Shown here: piece by piece, positions 26,183-34,712 of the stretch
Layout of the letters: the number at the start of each line of letters is the position of its first letter
Position numbering within the stretch: position 1 is the stretch's first letter
NCBI RefSeq assembly: GCF_014645795.1
Contig: NZ_BMMK01000003.1
Location: 250,319 to 314,318, forward strand
Reading direction: 5' to 3'
DNA from: Longimycelium tulufanense
GTDB lineage: Bacteria; Actinomycetota; Actinomycetes; Mycobacteriales; Pseudonocardiaceae
Length of the DNA: 64,000 nucleotides
The notes under the pieces: generated by a model
Databases searched by the model: none
What the model was told of the DNA's origin: nothing
What the model saw: only the letters and a program-made list of their open reading frames with translations
Made by a program: the position numbers and the translations under genes

Positions 26183-27682
26183 TCAGCGGTAGGAGCGGGC
26201 GAGCTCCACGAGGGTGCGGGCGGCGAACCCGGTGCCGCCGGGGTTGACCTCGTCGTAGGGGCGGTCGGCGCGGGCCGGGCCGGCGATGTCCAGGTGCGCC
26301 CACGGCAGATCGGCGGTGAACTCACGGAGGAAGAGGGCGGCGGTGATGCCACCGGGACCGGGCGGGCACTGCCTGAGGTCGGCGATGTCGCTGCGGACGT
26401 CGTCGGCGTGGTCGGCCAGCAGCGGCATCCGCCACCACGCCTCACCGACACGATCCCCGGCCGCCGCGATCCGGCCGGCCAGCTCGTCATCGGTGGCGAA
26501 GAACCCACCGGTGCGCAGGCCCAGGGAGACCTTCATCGCCCCGGTCAACGTGGCGACGTCGAGCAGCAGGTCGGGCTTGTGCCGCCGCACCGCGTAGGCC
26601 AGCGCGTCCGCCATGACCATGCGGCCCTCGGCGTCGGTGTTGGTCACCTCGGTCGTGCTGCCGCCGAAGTGCCGCACCACGTCACCGGGCCGGTAGGACG
26701 AGCCGGAGACGTGGTTCTCGGCGCACGGCACGAGCCCGGTCACCCGCACCGGCAGCCGCAGCTCGGCGATCGCGAGAAGGGCGGCGATGACCGCGGCGCC
26801 ACCGGACATGTCGGTGCGCATCAAATGCATGCCCTCGGCGGGCTTGATCGAGATGCCGCCGGTGTCGAAGGTGATGCCCTTGCCGACGAACACCAGGTGC
26901 GGTGCCCCGGCCGCACCGCGCGGGCGGTAGGACAGCTCCAACAGCCGTGGCGGGCGCACCGATCCGCCGCCGACGGCGAGCATCCCGCCGAAGGCGTGCT
27001 CGGCCAACCACTTCTCGTCCCGCACGACCGCGGACAGGCCGGTGGTGTCCGCGGCGAGCCGGGCACCCGTGCCGGCGAGCCAGTCGGGGTCCTTGACGTT
27101 GGACGGGGCGTTGGCGAGGTCCCGCGCCAGGCCGGTGGCCGCGGCCAGGGTGCGGGCCGCCCGCACCGCCTCGGTGAGGTCTTCGTGCTCGGTGGGCACG
27201 ACCAGCCGCAGCTCCCGCAGCCGCGGCGTGCGCTCCGCGGTGACCTTGAACGCATGGCTGCCCACGATCGCGCCGAGTGTGAACGCGGCAGCGGCCTCGG
27301 CGTCGACGTCCTCGGGCAGCAGCACCTGTACCGACCGCGGCGGTTGCTCGCCGGAGCCGTTGCCGTTCGCGGCCCGGCCGTTCACGGCGCGCAGCAGCGC
27401 CGCACCGGCCGCCCGCCAGTCCCGGGAACCGCCCGAACCGACACCGAGCACCCAGCCCGGGCCCGGCACCGGGTGTACCTGTCCGGCCCTGCCGGTCACG
27501 CCGAGGCGCTCCAGCAAGCCGGGCTCGACACCGAGCACGTCCGCACCCGGGCCCAGCCCGATGGTGTCCGCACCGTTGCCGGCAATGACGGCCAACGGCA
27601 CGCCATGTCGCGCCGCGGTCGCGACCCGGACGTCGACCAGCGGCGTGGGCACCGTGGGCAGTGCCCGTCTGGCGGATGGCAC
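26183..27682 (-). CDS. pepA: Leucyl aminopeptidase (M17)
   Basis: 499 residues, the usual family length. The C-terminal catalytic domain has the metal-binding lysine/aspartate run VFVGKGITFDTGGISIKP, DMSGGAAVIAA, and the M17 signature NTDAEGRM (about residue 348); the N-terminal half is the less conserved macro-like domain. GTG 27682 is chosen because GGGGGAG lies 5 nt upstream; the longer open frame upstream is arginine/glycine-rich and not protein-like. A hexameric, Mn/Zn-dependent cytoplasmic exopeptidase. Its neighbour on the same strand is the DUF3117 gene, 123 nt upstream. Confidence 0.9.
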   Translation of the reverse strand: MPSARRALPTVPTPLVDVRVATAARHGVPLAVIAGNGADTIGLGPGADVLGVEPGLLERLGVTGRAGQVHPVPGPGWVLGVGSGGSRDWRAAGAALLRAVNGRAANGNGSGEQPPRSVQVLLPEDVDAEAAAAFTLGAIVGSHAFKVTAERTPRLRELRLVVPTEHEDLTEAVRAARTLAAATGLARDLANAPSNVKDPDWLAGTGARLAADTTGLSAVVRDEKWLAEHAFGGMLAVGGGSVRPPRLLELSYRPRGAAGAPHLVFVGKGITFDTGGISIKPAEGMHLMRTDMSGGAAVIAALLAIAELRLPVRVTGLVPCAENHVSGSSYRPGDVVRHFGGSTTEVTNTDAEGRMVMADALAYAVRRHKPDLLLDVATLTGAMKVSLGLRTGGFFATDDELAGRIAAAGDRVGEAWWRMPLLADHADDVRSDIADLRQCPPGPGGITAALFLREFTADLPWAHLDIAGPARADRPYDEVNPGGTGFAARTLVELARSYR

Positions 27683-27804
27683 GCGAACTCCCCCTCGACG
27701 ACGTGGTCCGGCCCCGGCGCCACCGGACACGGCACGACCGGCGTCGCGCGCGCCAGAAGCCGGGGCCGGGATGGTACTTCGGCCGGTCGGCGGTGCCGAC
27801 GGTG

Positions 27805-27972
27805 TCAGCCCGCGGCGGCCTTCAGGGCGTCGCCCAGCTCGCTGGCCTCCTCCGCCGACATCTCGACGACGAGGCGCCCACCACCCTCGAGCGGGACGCG
27901 CATCACGATGCCGCGTCCCTCCTTGGTGACCTCGAGGGGACCGTCGCCGGTCCGGGGCTTCATGGCCGCCAT
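27805..27972 (-). CDS. DUF3117 small conserved actinobacterial protein
   Basis: 55 residues reading MAAMKPRTGDGPLEVTKEGR, then GIVMRVPLEGGGRLVVEM and SAEEASELGDALKAAAG. This is the nearly invariant actinobacterial family represented by Rv1211. The ATG at 27972 has GGAGGGAG 6 nt upstream. In M. tuberculosis it lies beside glgA and tagA, as it does here within a few genes. Two strands and a C-terminal helix are predicted by eye. Function unknown; the extreme conservation of a 55-residue protein suggests a structural or regulatory partner role. Confidence 0.93.
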   Translation of the reverse strand: MAAMKPRTGDGPLEVTKEGRGIVMRVPLEGGGRLVVEMSAEEASELGDALKAAAG

Positions 27973-28168
27973 AGCGTGCTCCCTCCGTCAACTCTTCCCC
28001 GCCCGGCACACCGCCGGAGCGCACCGGGTGCGGACCTATTCTCCCCCATTCGTACGCACCGAGGAAACTGAACGATCATTTCGTGTCCCGTGTCGGCCAG
28101 GTTCACGCAGGTCACACCGCTGCCCCGGCACTGGTCGAGCGAGCGCGGGCCTGCCACACTCGGCCGTC

Positions 28169-28957
28169 GTGCGGGCTCGATCAGCGTTGTTCGACGTCTA
28201 CGGCGGCTACCTGCGGCAGCGGGGTGGCGCCGCCACCATCGCCGCCCTGGTGAAGCTGCTCGAACCGCTGGGGTTCGCCGCGCCCGCGGTGCGCACGGCG
28301 GTTTCCCGCACCGTTCGGCAGGGCTGGTTGCGCCCGGTGCGGCTGCCCGGCGGTCCCGGCTACGCCCTCACCGCGCGTGCCGAGGTGCGCCTGGACGAGG
28401 CGGCGGCGCGCATCTACCGCACCCGTCCGTCCACCTGGGACGGTCGCTGGCACGTGGTGGTGTTGGAGGAGCTGCCCCCGCGTCCGGCGCGGGACCGGCT
28501 CACCTCCTCGCTGCACCTGCTCGGTTACGGGGAGCTGGGACCGGCGACCTGGGTGGCGCCCCGGCCCTCGCCGGAGCTGGCCGACCTGCTGGCCGCCGAG
28601 AAGGTGGCGGCCCGGACGTTCCACGGCGAGCACGATGGCGACGACACCGAGCTGGCGGCCCGCGCCTGGGACCTGGCCGGGCTGGGGCGGGACTACGCGA
28701 GTTTCGTGCGGGAGTGGGAACCGCGAGTGTCCGGTGTGGACGCCGCGTCACCGCCCGCCGCGTTCGCGGCGTCGCAGCAGATGCTGCACGCCTGGCGCAA
28801 CTTCCTGTTCCGTGACCCGGGTCTGCCGCCGCAGCTGCTGCCCGAACAGTGGGCGGGGCGTCGGGCCGCGAAGTTTTTCGACCACAACACCGAGCGGCTG
28901 TCCGGCGCCGCGAACCGGTTCGTGGAGTCCTGCTTGACCAACCAGAGCAAGCAGTGA
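28169..28957 (+). CDS. paaX: PaaX-family transcriptional regulator
   Basis: 262 residues. N-terminal winged helix (ALFDVYGGYLRQRG, IAALVKLLEPLGF, AVRTAVSRTVRQGWL), a central PaaX domain (WDGRWHVVVLEELPPRPARD, LHLLGYGELGPATWVAPRP) and a C-terminal helical domain ending in RDPGLPPQLLPEQWAGRRA. Family members repress phenylacetate genes and respond to phenylacetyl-CoA. GTG 28169 has no ribosome site and may be leaderless. The enoyl-CoA hydratase gene starts 26 nt downstream, so the regulator and enzyme form a small operon. No other paa genes are present here. Confidence 0.85.
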   Translation: MRARSALFDVYGGYLRQRGGAATIAALVKLLEPLGFAAPAVRTAVSRTVRQGWLRPVRLPGGPGYALTARAEVRLDEAAARIYRTRPSTWDGRWHVVVLEELPPRPARDRLTSSLHLLGYGELGPATWVAPRPSPELADLLAAEKVAARTFHGEHDGDDTELAARAWDLAGLGRDYASFVREWEPRVSGVDAASPPAAFAASQQMLHAWRNFLFRDPGLPPQLLPEQWAGRRAAKFFDHNTERLSGAANRFVESCLTNQSKQ

Positions 28958-28983
28958 GGGTTTTGGGGATTCGGAGGTCCACT

Positions 28984-29772
28984 GTGTCCGAAGTGCTGCT
29001 GGTCAACGATGCCGACGGTGTGCGCACCCTCGTCCTCAACCGACCGGACGCATACAACTCGATGACGTCGGCGCTCAAGGAGGAACTGATCGCGGCGATA
29101 CGGGCCGCGGCCGGTGACGGGTCGGTCCGTGCACTGGTGATCACCGGGGCGGGAAAGGCGTTCTGCGCCGGGCAGGACCTGCGGGAGCACATCAAGCTGC
29201 TGCAGGCGGGCGACCCGGCACCGCTGCGAACCGTGGAGGAGCACTACAACCCACTGATCACCACGCTGATGGAGTTGCCCAAGCCGGTGATCGCGGCGGT
29301 CAACGGGACGGCTGCCGGTGCCGGGGCGTCCCTGGCCTACGCGTGCGACCTTCGTGTGGCCACGGAGTCGGCGAAGTTTCTGATGGCCTTCGCGAACGTG
29401 GGCCTGACCGCCGACTCGGGCGCGTCGTGGACCTTGCCACGGTTGATCGGTTACGGCCGCGCAATGGAGATGATGTTGCTGGGCCAGCCGGTACGTGCCG
29501 AGGAGGCGTTACGGATCGGCATGGTCAACCAGGTCGTGCCCGACGGCGAGGCGCTGAAGGTGGCGCAGGAGCTGGCCGGCCGGATGGCGACCGGGCCCAC
29601 CACGGCCTACGCCAAGATCAAGGAGGCGATGCGGCGTTCGGCCGCGGCAGCGTTGTCCGAAGCGCTCGAGGTGGAGGCCCGCACCCAGGCCGAGGCCGGG
29701 GCGACCGCGGACCACCGGGAGGCGGTGCAGGCGTTCGTCGAGAAGCGGGAACCGCGATTCACCGGGCGCTGA
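28984..29772 (+). CDS. Enoyl-CoA hydratase/isomerase (PaaG/EchA-like)
   Basis: 262-residue crotonase. The CoA-binding LVITGAGKAFCAGQDLREH (oxyanion-hole residues about 53-71) and KPVIAAVNGTAAGAGASLAYA with the second oxyanion glycine are intact; ADSGASWTLPRLIGYGRAMEM follows at about residues 143-163. The GQDL and ADSG features are closest to PaaG-type isomerases. GTG 28984 has GGAGGT 5 nt upstream. Co-directional with PaaX, suggesting it acts on an aromatic ring- or fatty-acid-derived enoyl-CoA. Precise substrate unknown. Confidence 0.85.
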   Translation: MSEVLLVNDADGVRTLVLNRPDAYNSMTSALKEELIAAIRAAAGDGSVRALVITGAGKAFCAGQDLREHIKLLQAGDPAPLRTVEEHYNPLITTLMELPKPVIAAVNGTAAGAGASLAYACDLRVATESAKFLMAFANVGLTADSGASWTLPRLIGYGRAMEMMLLGQPVRAEEALRIGMVNQVVPDGEALKVAQELAGRMATGPTTAYAKIKEAMRRSAAAALSEALEVEARTQAEAGATADHREAVQAFVEKREPRFTGR

Positions 29773-29825
29773 TCGTGGCCGGCGTCCCCGGTTCGGCCGG
29801 AGGGCGCACACGGTCGTGACGAGTG

Positions 29826-29869
29826 GGCACCCCGCCAGCGGACCGGGAATCGGTTGCTGGCGGGGTGCC
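29826..29869. terminator. Bidirectional terminator between the hydratase and tag genes
   Basis: Perfect 14-bp stem (29826-29839 with 29856-29869) and a 16-nt loop between two convergent genes. No U-tract on either strand, but the position fits shared termination. Confidence 0.75.
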
Positions 29870-29913
29870 GAATGCGGGCCCCGGCGCGGTTGCCGGGTTC
29901 AGCCTCGTTCGGG

Positions 29914-30483
29914 TCAGCGCCGCCAGCAGCCGGCCAGGTGGTCGTTGACCATGCCGGTGGCCTGCATGAGCGCGTAGCAGGTGGTCGGGCCGACGAAGGC
30001 GAACCCGCGACGCTTCAGTTCCCTTGCCATCGCCCATGATTCCGGCGTGGTCGCCGGCACGTCCGCGAGGGACTTGGGCACCGGCTGTGAGTCCGGGTCC
30101 GGTGCGAACGACCACAGCAGCTCGTCGAGTGGAACGTCGAGGGACTGCACGGCCCGTGCGTTGGCGATGGCAGCCTCGATCTTCCTGCGGTTGCGGATGA
30201 TGCCGGCGTCGCCGAGCAGGCGCTCGACATCGGCCGGGCCGAAGGCCGCGACCCACTGCGGGTCGAAACTGGCGAACGCCCGCCGGAAACCCTCCCGGCG
30301 GCGCAGGATCAGCAACCACGACAGACCCGACTGGAAGGACTCCAGGCACAGTCGCTCGAACATTCCGACCACGCCACGCAACGGAACACCCCACTCGGTG
30401 TCGTGGTACTCGACGTAGTCCGGGGCACTGGCGCTCCAGCTGCAGCGCGCCCTACCGTCCGGCCCGACCGGGGTGTCGCTCAT
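29914..30483 (-). CDS. tag: DNA-3-methyladenine glycosylase I
   Basis: 189 residues. The family's zinc site is complete: Cys14 (RCSW), His27 (EYHDTEWG), His182 and Cys186 (NDHLAGC). Core helices ESFQSGLSWLLILRRREGF and DAGIIRNRRKIEAAIANA match Tag. It excises 3-methyladenine from alkylated DNA. ATG 30483 has GGAGG 8 nt upstream and overlaps the preceding SRPBCC gene stop by 4 nt, so the two and the DivIVA-like gene form one operon. M. tuberculosis tagA (Rv1210) follows Rv1209 in the same way. Confidence 0.93.
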   Translation of the reverse strand: MSDTPVGPDGRARCSWSASAPDYVEYHDTEWGVPLRGVVGMFERLCLESFQSGLSWLLILRRREGFRRAFASFDPQWVAAFGPADVERLLGDAGIIRNRRKIEAAIANARAVQSLDVPLDELLWSFAPDPDSQPVPKSLADVPATTPESWAMARELKRRGFAFVGPTTCYALMQATGMVNDHLAGCWRR

Positions 30484-30923
30484 CTCCGGTGCCTCCGGCA
30501 GAACTCGGCGAAGTGGGCCAGCGACCGGCGTAGCCTCCGGTCGAACAGCGGCCGGACCAGCGGCCACACCAACTCTCCCACCCGGCCCAACGGCGGCTCC
30601 AATCGTTCCTCCCACACCAGTTCGGCCCCATCGGCGGTGGGCTGGACGGTGAAGACACCGGTGCCCCGCACGAGCCTTCCGGTATGCCGCACCTCGCACC
30701 GGTGCGGTGGTTCCCACCCGACGATCTCCATCGTGTCGAGGAATCCCACGGATCCGACACCGGTGAACGCGGCCAGCTCCGACCCCACACCGGCACCGTC
30801 GCCGGCCGTGACGAACACGGTGGTGCCCACGACCCACTCGCCCTGCCGGGGCCAGTCGGTGACGGCGGCCCACACCGTCTCCACCGACGCGGGCACGGCG
30901 ACCGTGTGGCGGGTGGTGATCAT
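30480..30923 (-). CDS. SRPBCC (polyketide cyclase/START-like) protein
   Basis: 147 residues: N-terminal strand ITTRHTVAVPASVETVWAAV, ELAAFTGVGSVGFLDTMEIV strands and a long C-terminal helix (LFDRRLRRSLAHFAEFCRRH). This is the Bet v1-like cavity fold that binds hydrophobic ligands. It overlaps the upstream DivIVA-like gene and the downstream tag gene by 4 nt each. It has no counterpart between Rv1209 and tagA in M. tuberculosis as I remember it, so it is an insertion into that operon. Ligand unknown. Confidence 0.85.
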   Translation of the reverse strand: MITTRHTVAVPASVETVWAAVTDWPRQGEWVVGTTVFVTAGDGAGVGSELAAFTGVGSVGFLDTMEIVGWEPPHRCEVRHTGRLVRGTGVFTVQPTADGAELVWEERLEPPLGRVGELVWPLVRPLFDRRLRRSLAHFAEFCRRHRR

Positions 30924-31237
30924 CCCTCTCGTCCCGCCCGCGTCTCGGCCAGCTCGCCCTCCAGCTCGCTGATCCGCTCGCGCAGCTGGTCCAGCTCGTC
31001 GGCCACTCTGTCCAGCACCCAGTCCACCTCGGACATCCGGTAGCCGCGCAGCGCCTGCTGGAAGCGCACCGTCCGGACGTCGGACCCGGTGAGGTCGGTC
31101 GGCGGCAGCCGGGTCGGCGAGGCCCCGGGTGGCAGCGGCGCCAGCTCCTCGCCCCGGCCGAACACGGCCGATGCGAGCAGGAACACCACCGCCGCCACGG
31201 CGACCATGACGACGAGGTAGATGAGCGCGGTGGTCAC
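30920..31237 (-). CDS. DivIVA-domain membrane protein (Rv1209-like)
   Basis: 105 residues. An N-terminal membrane segment (ALIYLVVMVAVAAVVFLLASA) is followed by a linker and the DivIVA signature FQQALRGYRMSEVDWVLDRV, then a coiled-coil helix (ADELDQLRERISELEGELAE). It could anchor to curved or polar membrane, as DivIVA-type proteins do. GTG 31237 is the likely start; the frame just upstream reads MTCHDAE and is unlikely to be used. First gene of the operon with the SRPBCC gene and tag. Confidence 0.85.
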   Translation of the reverse strand: MTTALIYLVVMVAVAAVVFLLASAVFGRGEELAPLPPGASPTRLPPTDLTGSDVRTVRFQQALRGYRMSEVDWVLDRVADELDQLRERISELEGELAETRAGREG

Positions 31238-31358
31238 CTCCGCATCGTGACACGTCACGCTGGGTGCCGTCGCACTCCTGCCAGGTCGTCTGGTCTTTCC
31301 GCCGGAACCGGCCGCGCCCGCGACGGTCGGCAGGGTTCGGCCGGGCGAACGAGGTCGC

Positions 31359-32024
31359 TCAGGCCACGAGCACGAAGCAGCGACGGGCCTGGCTCACCAG
31401 GCGCGCCGTCACCACCAGGCTGAACACCGTGGCCACCAGTACCGGCGGTGGGAAGCCGCCGGTGCCCAGCCGGGTCACGGCGACCAGGATCGCCAGGTGG
31501 GTGGCGAGGGTGAACACGTAGACGCCGACCGCGCCCACGGCCCACGCGCTGGCGAGCCGGCCCACCAGGCGGGTGTCACCGATGCGCCGGGCGAGCACCC
31601 GCCAGGCGAGCAGGATCACCGCCGCGGTCACCGCGATCACCCAGGAGGTCAGGTCGGCGGCCTGGGCGACGGTTCGGGCCCACTCCGGGCCGCTCGCCCA
31701 GCCGCCGATCCAGAAGACCCGGGTGAGCTCCCAGACCACGTGCATGATCGGGATGACCAACAGCAGGGAACGAATGAAGCGCACGCCGTGGGCGACGGCC
31801 AGTTCTGCCTGGTAGTCACGGGCAATGCGGCCGATGGGGCCGAAGTCGGTGACCGCGCGGCGTTCGGCCTCGCCGGCGGGAAGGCCCGCCGCCCGGTAGC
31901 TCTCGGCGGCGTCGTGCAGCCCGTCCCGGGCCTCGGCCAGCAGGTCGCGGCGCACGGTGGCCGGCCCGCGCAGTCGCGCGTCGAGGGTGAGCAGGTAGCG
32001 GTCGATCACGCCTTGGCCGGCCAT
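31359..32024 (-). CDS. HAAS-domain membrane protein, PadR partner
   Basis: 221 residues. The N-terminal ~80 residues form a HAAS/DUF1700-like helical domain (IDRYLLTLDARLRGPATVRRDLLAE, quoted only in part: DRYLLTLDARLRGP; then SYRAAGLPAGEAERRAVTDFG), followed by four or so membrane spans (RFIRSLLLVIPIMHVVWEL; LTSWVIAVTAAVILLAW). Such genes commonly sit directly behind PadR-family repressors and overlap them, as here (19 nt). Probably a membrane sensor or target whose expression the PadR protein controls. Signal unknown. Confidence 0.8.
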   Translation of the reverse strand: MAGQGVIDRYLLTLDARLRGPATVRRDLLAEARDGLHDAAESYRAAGLPAGEAERRAVTDFGPIGRIARDYQAELAVAHGVRFIRSLLLVIPIMHVVWELTRVFWIGGWASGPEWARTVAQAADLTSWVIAVTAAVILLAWRVLARRIGDTRLVGRLASAWAVGAVGVYVFTLATHLAILVAVTRLGTGGFPPPVLVATVFSLVVTARLVSQARRCFVLVA

Positions 32025-32344
32025 GGTCCGCTCCCCAGCACGCCTTCGATGGCCGTGGTGAACTCGCGCCACGCCGCACGTTCGGCGCTCAACGCCTTCC
32101 GGCCGGCGGACGTGAGCTGGTAGGTGCGGCGCTGCCGCCCGGAGACGGTGGTCCACTCGCTACGCACGTAGCCGGCACGCTCCAGCCGCCGCAGGGCGGG
32201 GTAGACGGTGCCGGTGGGCAGGTCGAGCGCCCCACCACTGCGCAGCTGAAGTGCCTCGATGATCGCGTACCCGTGCAGCTCCCGACCATCGAGCGTGGCC
32301 AACAGCAGGGCGTCCAGGTGCCCCCGCAGCGCGTCCGCCTTCAC
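32006..32344 (-). CDS. PadR-family transcriptional regulator
   Basis: 112 residues: winged helix with LDALLLATLDGRELHGYAII and LPTGTVYPALRRLERAGYVR (recognition helix), wing SEWTTVSGRQRRTYQLTSAG, and a C-terminal dimerisation helix. GTG 32344 is preceded by a TAGACT hexamer at 8 nt, pointing to a leaderless message; no ribosome site is present. It overlaps the HAAS protein gene by 19 nt, so both are translated from one message. Targets probably include its own promoter. Confidence 0.88.
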   Translation of the reverse strand: MKADALRGHLDALLLATLDGRELHGYAIIEALQLRSGGALDLPTGTVYPALRRLERAGYVRSEWTTVSGRQRRTYQLTSAGRKALSAERAAWREFTTAIEGVLGSGPWPAKA

Positions 32345-32553
32345 GCGTAGTGAGTCTACGGATAGGGAGGCGGGAGATCCCTGCCGGTTCCGCCGTTCGG
32401 CCGCGGCGGGCCGGAACAGGGCGGTGGAAGACGACCGGGACATTGCGCCGTTGGAGTGGATCTCCGATCGTTTCCGACCTCTTTCGTCGGTGGAGGGTCG
32501 AGACTGCCCGATTACCGGGACCGAACTCGATCACGGCTGGGGGTCCGAAGATC

Positions 32554-34338
32554 ATGACCGCGGAGTCACTCTCGTCATCGGTGTCCGGCAGTACCCCGTT
32601 CAGCACGACCAGGATCGAGGCGCCCCAGCTCGACGACGAGGCGACCAGGCACCTGTCCGTCGCCGCGCACATCGACGAGGAGTTCGCCGACCGCGCCGTC
32701 TCGGAGTTCGTGGCGGAGCCGCGGCGGGCGGTTCCCCCGTCGCCGGGTGTGGACGCGGCCGCGGTGCTGCGGCAGGCGCTGGTGGCCTCCCGCCGCCGGC
32801 TGGTGCGGGACGCGGTGCTGGTCGTCCTGTTCGTGCTGCTGTTGGTCGTCAACGTCGTGACGGCCATGACGTGGCTCTTCCTCGGGCTGGTCTGGGCGCT
32901 GGTGGCGCTGTTCTCCCGCCGGGCCCAGGGGCAACAGACGCGGGCGCAGCGCGAACCGGGGGAGCGACCGTTCCCCGTGACCGGCGCGATCTTGTTCGCA
33001 CTGTTCGGGCTCTGGGCGCTGCTGGGCACAGACCTGTACCTGCTCCTGCTGCGGATGTTCGCCCCACTGTTCTACAGCCCCAGGGAACTGCGCAGCCAGG
33101 TGATCCCCATGGGCGACATCACGCCCGGGCCCGGTGTTTTCCTGATCCTGCTCGCCGCACTGGCGGTGCTGGTGCTGGACCGCTTGGGGGTGCGACACCT
33201 CCTGCTGCGGCACTTCCGGTACGGCGTCTACCGTTCCGACCAGCGGGCGGCGTCGTGGTGGGACCGGCTGCTGCGCGACTGGGGGTGGCGCCCCTATTCC
33301 AGGCGCATCGAGCAGGTGGCCGCAACCGCGGAGCGGGGCAACCTCGTGGTCCACGACGGGTGGCGCGCCTTCGTCGGGTCGGGAGACCTGGCCCGCTCGT
33401 GGTCGATCGCGGTGCGGCTCCGCACCGAGGAGGACGAGGAACCGCGCCCCCTGTCACCGACGACGCTGTACGAGGCGGTGGCCTCCGAGATGGAGTCCAT
33501 GCGGTCGTCGGATCAGCTCGCGCCGGGTTTCCGGTTGCGTGGCCTGTCCGGTACGCCGCACGCGGTGGTCTCGGCGCACTCCCTGATGCGGTACCGTCAT
33601 GAGCCGTTGGCCCGGAACATCCTGCCCGATCCGGAGTCGTCCCCGACGACGTCGCTGCCGGGCGACGTGATGCGGGAGATCACCGACCGGAGCCCGGAGT
33701 GGATCCGGCATTACCGGTGCTACCGGGTGGAGAGCTGGCACAAGGAGCTGGTGTCGTCGTCGTACCTGCACATCGGGTGTGACGAGCGGACGCTCTACGT
33801 GGAGTGGAACGCCTTCCAGCTCAACCCGGTCCATCCCTACTACGGCCGGGAGGACTGGTGGGAGGCGCGGCTGCCCAGCGCGTTGGGGCAGGCGCTGGTG
33901 GACTTCCTCGCACTGCCGGCGAGCCTGTTCCGGCGGATCCGGCTCATGATCCGTAGCGCGGCGATCGCCCTCCGCAGTGTGGGTTTCGGGGGTCGGATCG
34001 TGCCGTCGACCTACGGGGCGCGGAACAGCATTCGGGAGCTGGTCGCCGCGTACCGGGGCGAGACCTACTTCCAGGACATGGATGCGATCCGGTACGTGAA
34101 GTTGATGGAGCGCAAGGCGTTCTCGGCGATCATCAACTGCCTTCGCGACCACGGCTACTCCACCGAGGAGTTCGAGGGCAACGCGAACGCGGTCATCAAC
34201 AACACGATCATCAACGGCAGCAAGGTGAGTGGCCTGGTCATCGGGGGCAAGGAGAACCAGGTGACCGTCGGTGGGGCGAACCCGGGCCAGGCTGCTGCCG
34301 GCGTGGGAGCGCCGAGCCGGGCTGGTGGAAAGGGTTGA
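32554..34338 (+). CDS. Unrecognised membrane protein with C-terminal GS-V-G-GG tail
   Basis: 594 residues with no family I recognise. An acidic, disordered N-terminus (1-80), four membrane spans (about 87-105, 106-122, 148-170 and 194-212), a large soluble region with several tryptophans (DWGWRPYSRRIEQVAATAE; EWIRHYRCYRVESWHKELV) and a C-terminal tail NTIINGSKVSGLVIGGKE followed by NQVTVGG (about 549-574). That tail matches the N-terminus of the next gene's product. ATG 32554 has a weak GGGGGT upstream. The next gene starts 1 nt after its stop. The pair interrupts the gpgS-DivIVA synteny, suggesting acquisition. Confidence 0.75.
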   Translation: MTAESLSSSVSGSTPFSTTRIEAPQLDDEATRHLSVAAHIDEEFADRAVSEFVAEPRRAVPPSPGVDAAAVLRQALVASRRRLVRDAVLVVLFVLLLVVNVVTAMTWLFLGLVWALVALFSRRAQGQQTRAQREPGERPFPVTGAILFALFGLWALLGTDLYLLLLRMFAPLFYSPRELRSQVIPMGDITPGPGVFLILLAALAVLVLDRLGVRHLLLRHFRYGVYRSDQRAASWWDRLLRDWGWRPYSRRIEQVAATAERGNLVVHDGWRAFVGSGDLARSWSIAVRLRTEEDEEPRPLSPTTLYEAVASEMESMRSSDQLAPGFRLRGLSGTPHAVVSAHSLMRYRHEPLARNILPDPESSPTTSLPGDVMREITDRSPEWIRHYRCYRVESWHKELVSSSYLHIGCDERTLYVEWNAFQLNPVHPYYGREDWWEARLPSALGQALVDFLALPASLFRRIRLMIRSAAIALRSVGFGGRIVPSTYGARNSIRELVAAYRGETYFQDMDAIRYVKLMERKAFSAIINCLRDHGYSTEEFEGNANAVINNTIINGSKVSGLVIGGKENQVTVGGANPGQAAAGVGAPSRAGGKG

Positions 34339-34339
34339 T

Positions 34340-34702
34340 GTGACCGGCAAGCGGGAGCACGGGACGCACATCGAGGGAAGCACCGTGGTCGGTGCGGTCT
34401 TCGGTGGGCGGAACAACCGGGTGCGGGTTGGCGAGGTCCGGGTGGGAGACGGTGCGGACGGCCTGGCCGAGCTGCGGAAGCTCGTCGCGCGGCTGAGGCT
34501 GGAGCTGGCGGCGCGTCCGGAGGACCCGACGCACGTGCGGGCCGAGGCGCACGCGGAGTCGCTGGCGGCCGAACTCGACCGTGACGAGCCGGATATGGGG
34601 CGGGTCCGCAGCGGCTGGAAACGCCTGCGGGGCTTGCTCACCGGCCTGGCCGCCGGCGGCGCGCTGGCCGAGATCGTGGACGCGATCAGCGGGTTCCTGT
34701 GA
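34340..34702 (+). CDS. Unrecognised small partner protein sharing the GS-V-G-GG motif
   Basis: 120 residues. The N-terminus reads HGTHIEGSTVVGAVFGGRN, then NRVRVGEVRVGDG: the same spacing of I-GS-V-G-V-GG-N-V-VG as the tail of the upstream membrane protein, identical at 12 of 23 positions. A long helical region follows (DGLAELRKLVARLRLELAAR; HAESLAAELDRDEPDMG) and a short hydrophobic end (LRGLLTGLAAGGALAEIVDA). GTG 34340 lies 1 nt after the upstream stop, so it is translationally coupled. It looks like an adaptor or effector-side partner. No known domain. Confidence 0.75.
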   Translation: MTGKREHGTHIEGSTVVGAVFGGRNNRVRVGEVRVGDGADGLAELRKLVARLRLELAARPEDPTHVRAEAHAESLAAELDRDEPDMGRVRSGWKRLRGLLTGLAAGGALAEIVDAISGFL

Positions 34703-34712
34703 TCGGTTCCGC

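Noticed and set aside
26072..28168. Long open frame on the plus strand preceding the PaaX gene
   Set aside because: Reads as arginine/glycine/proline-rich shadow of the aminopeptidase on the other strand; only the part from 28169 resembles a protein family.
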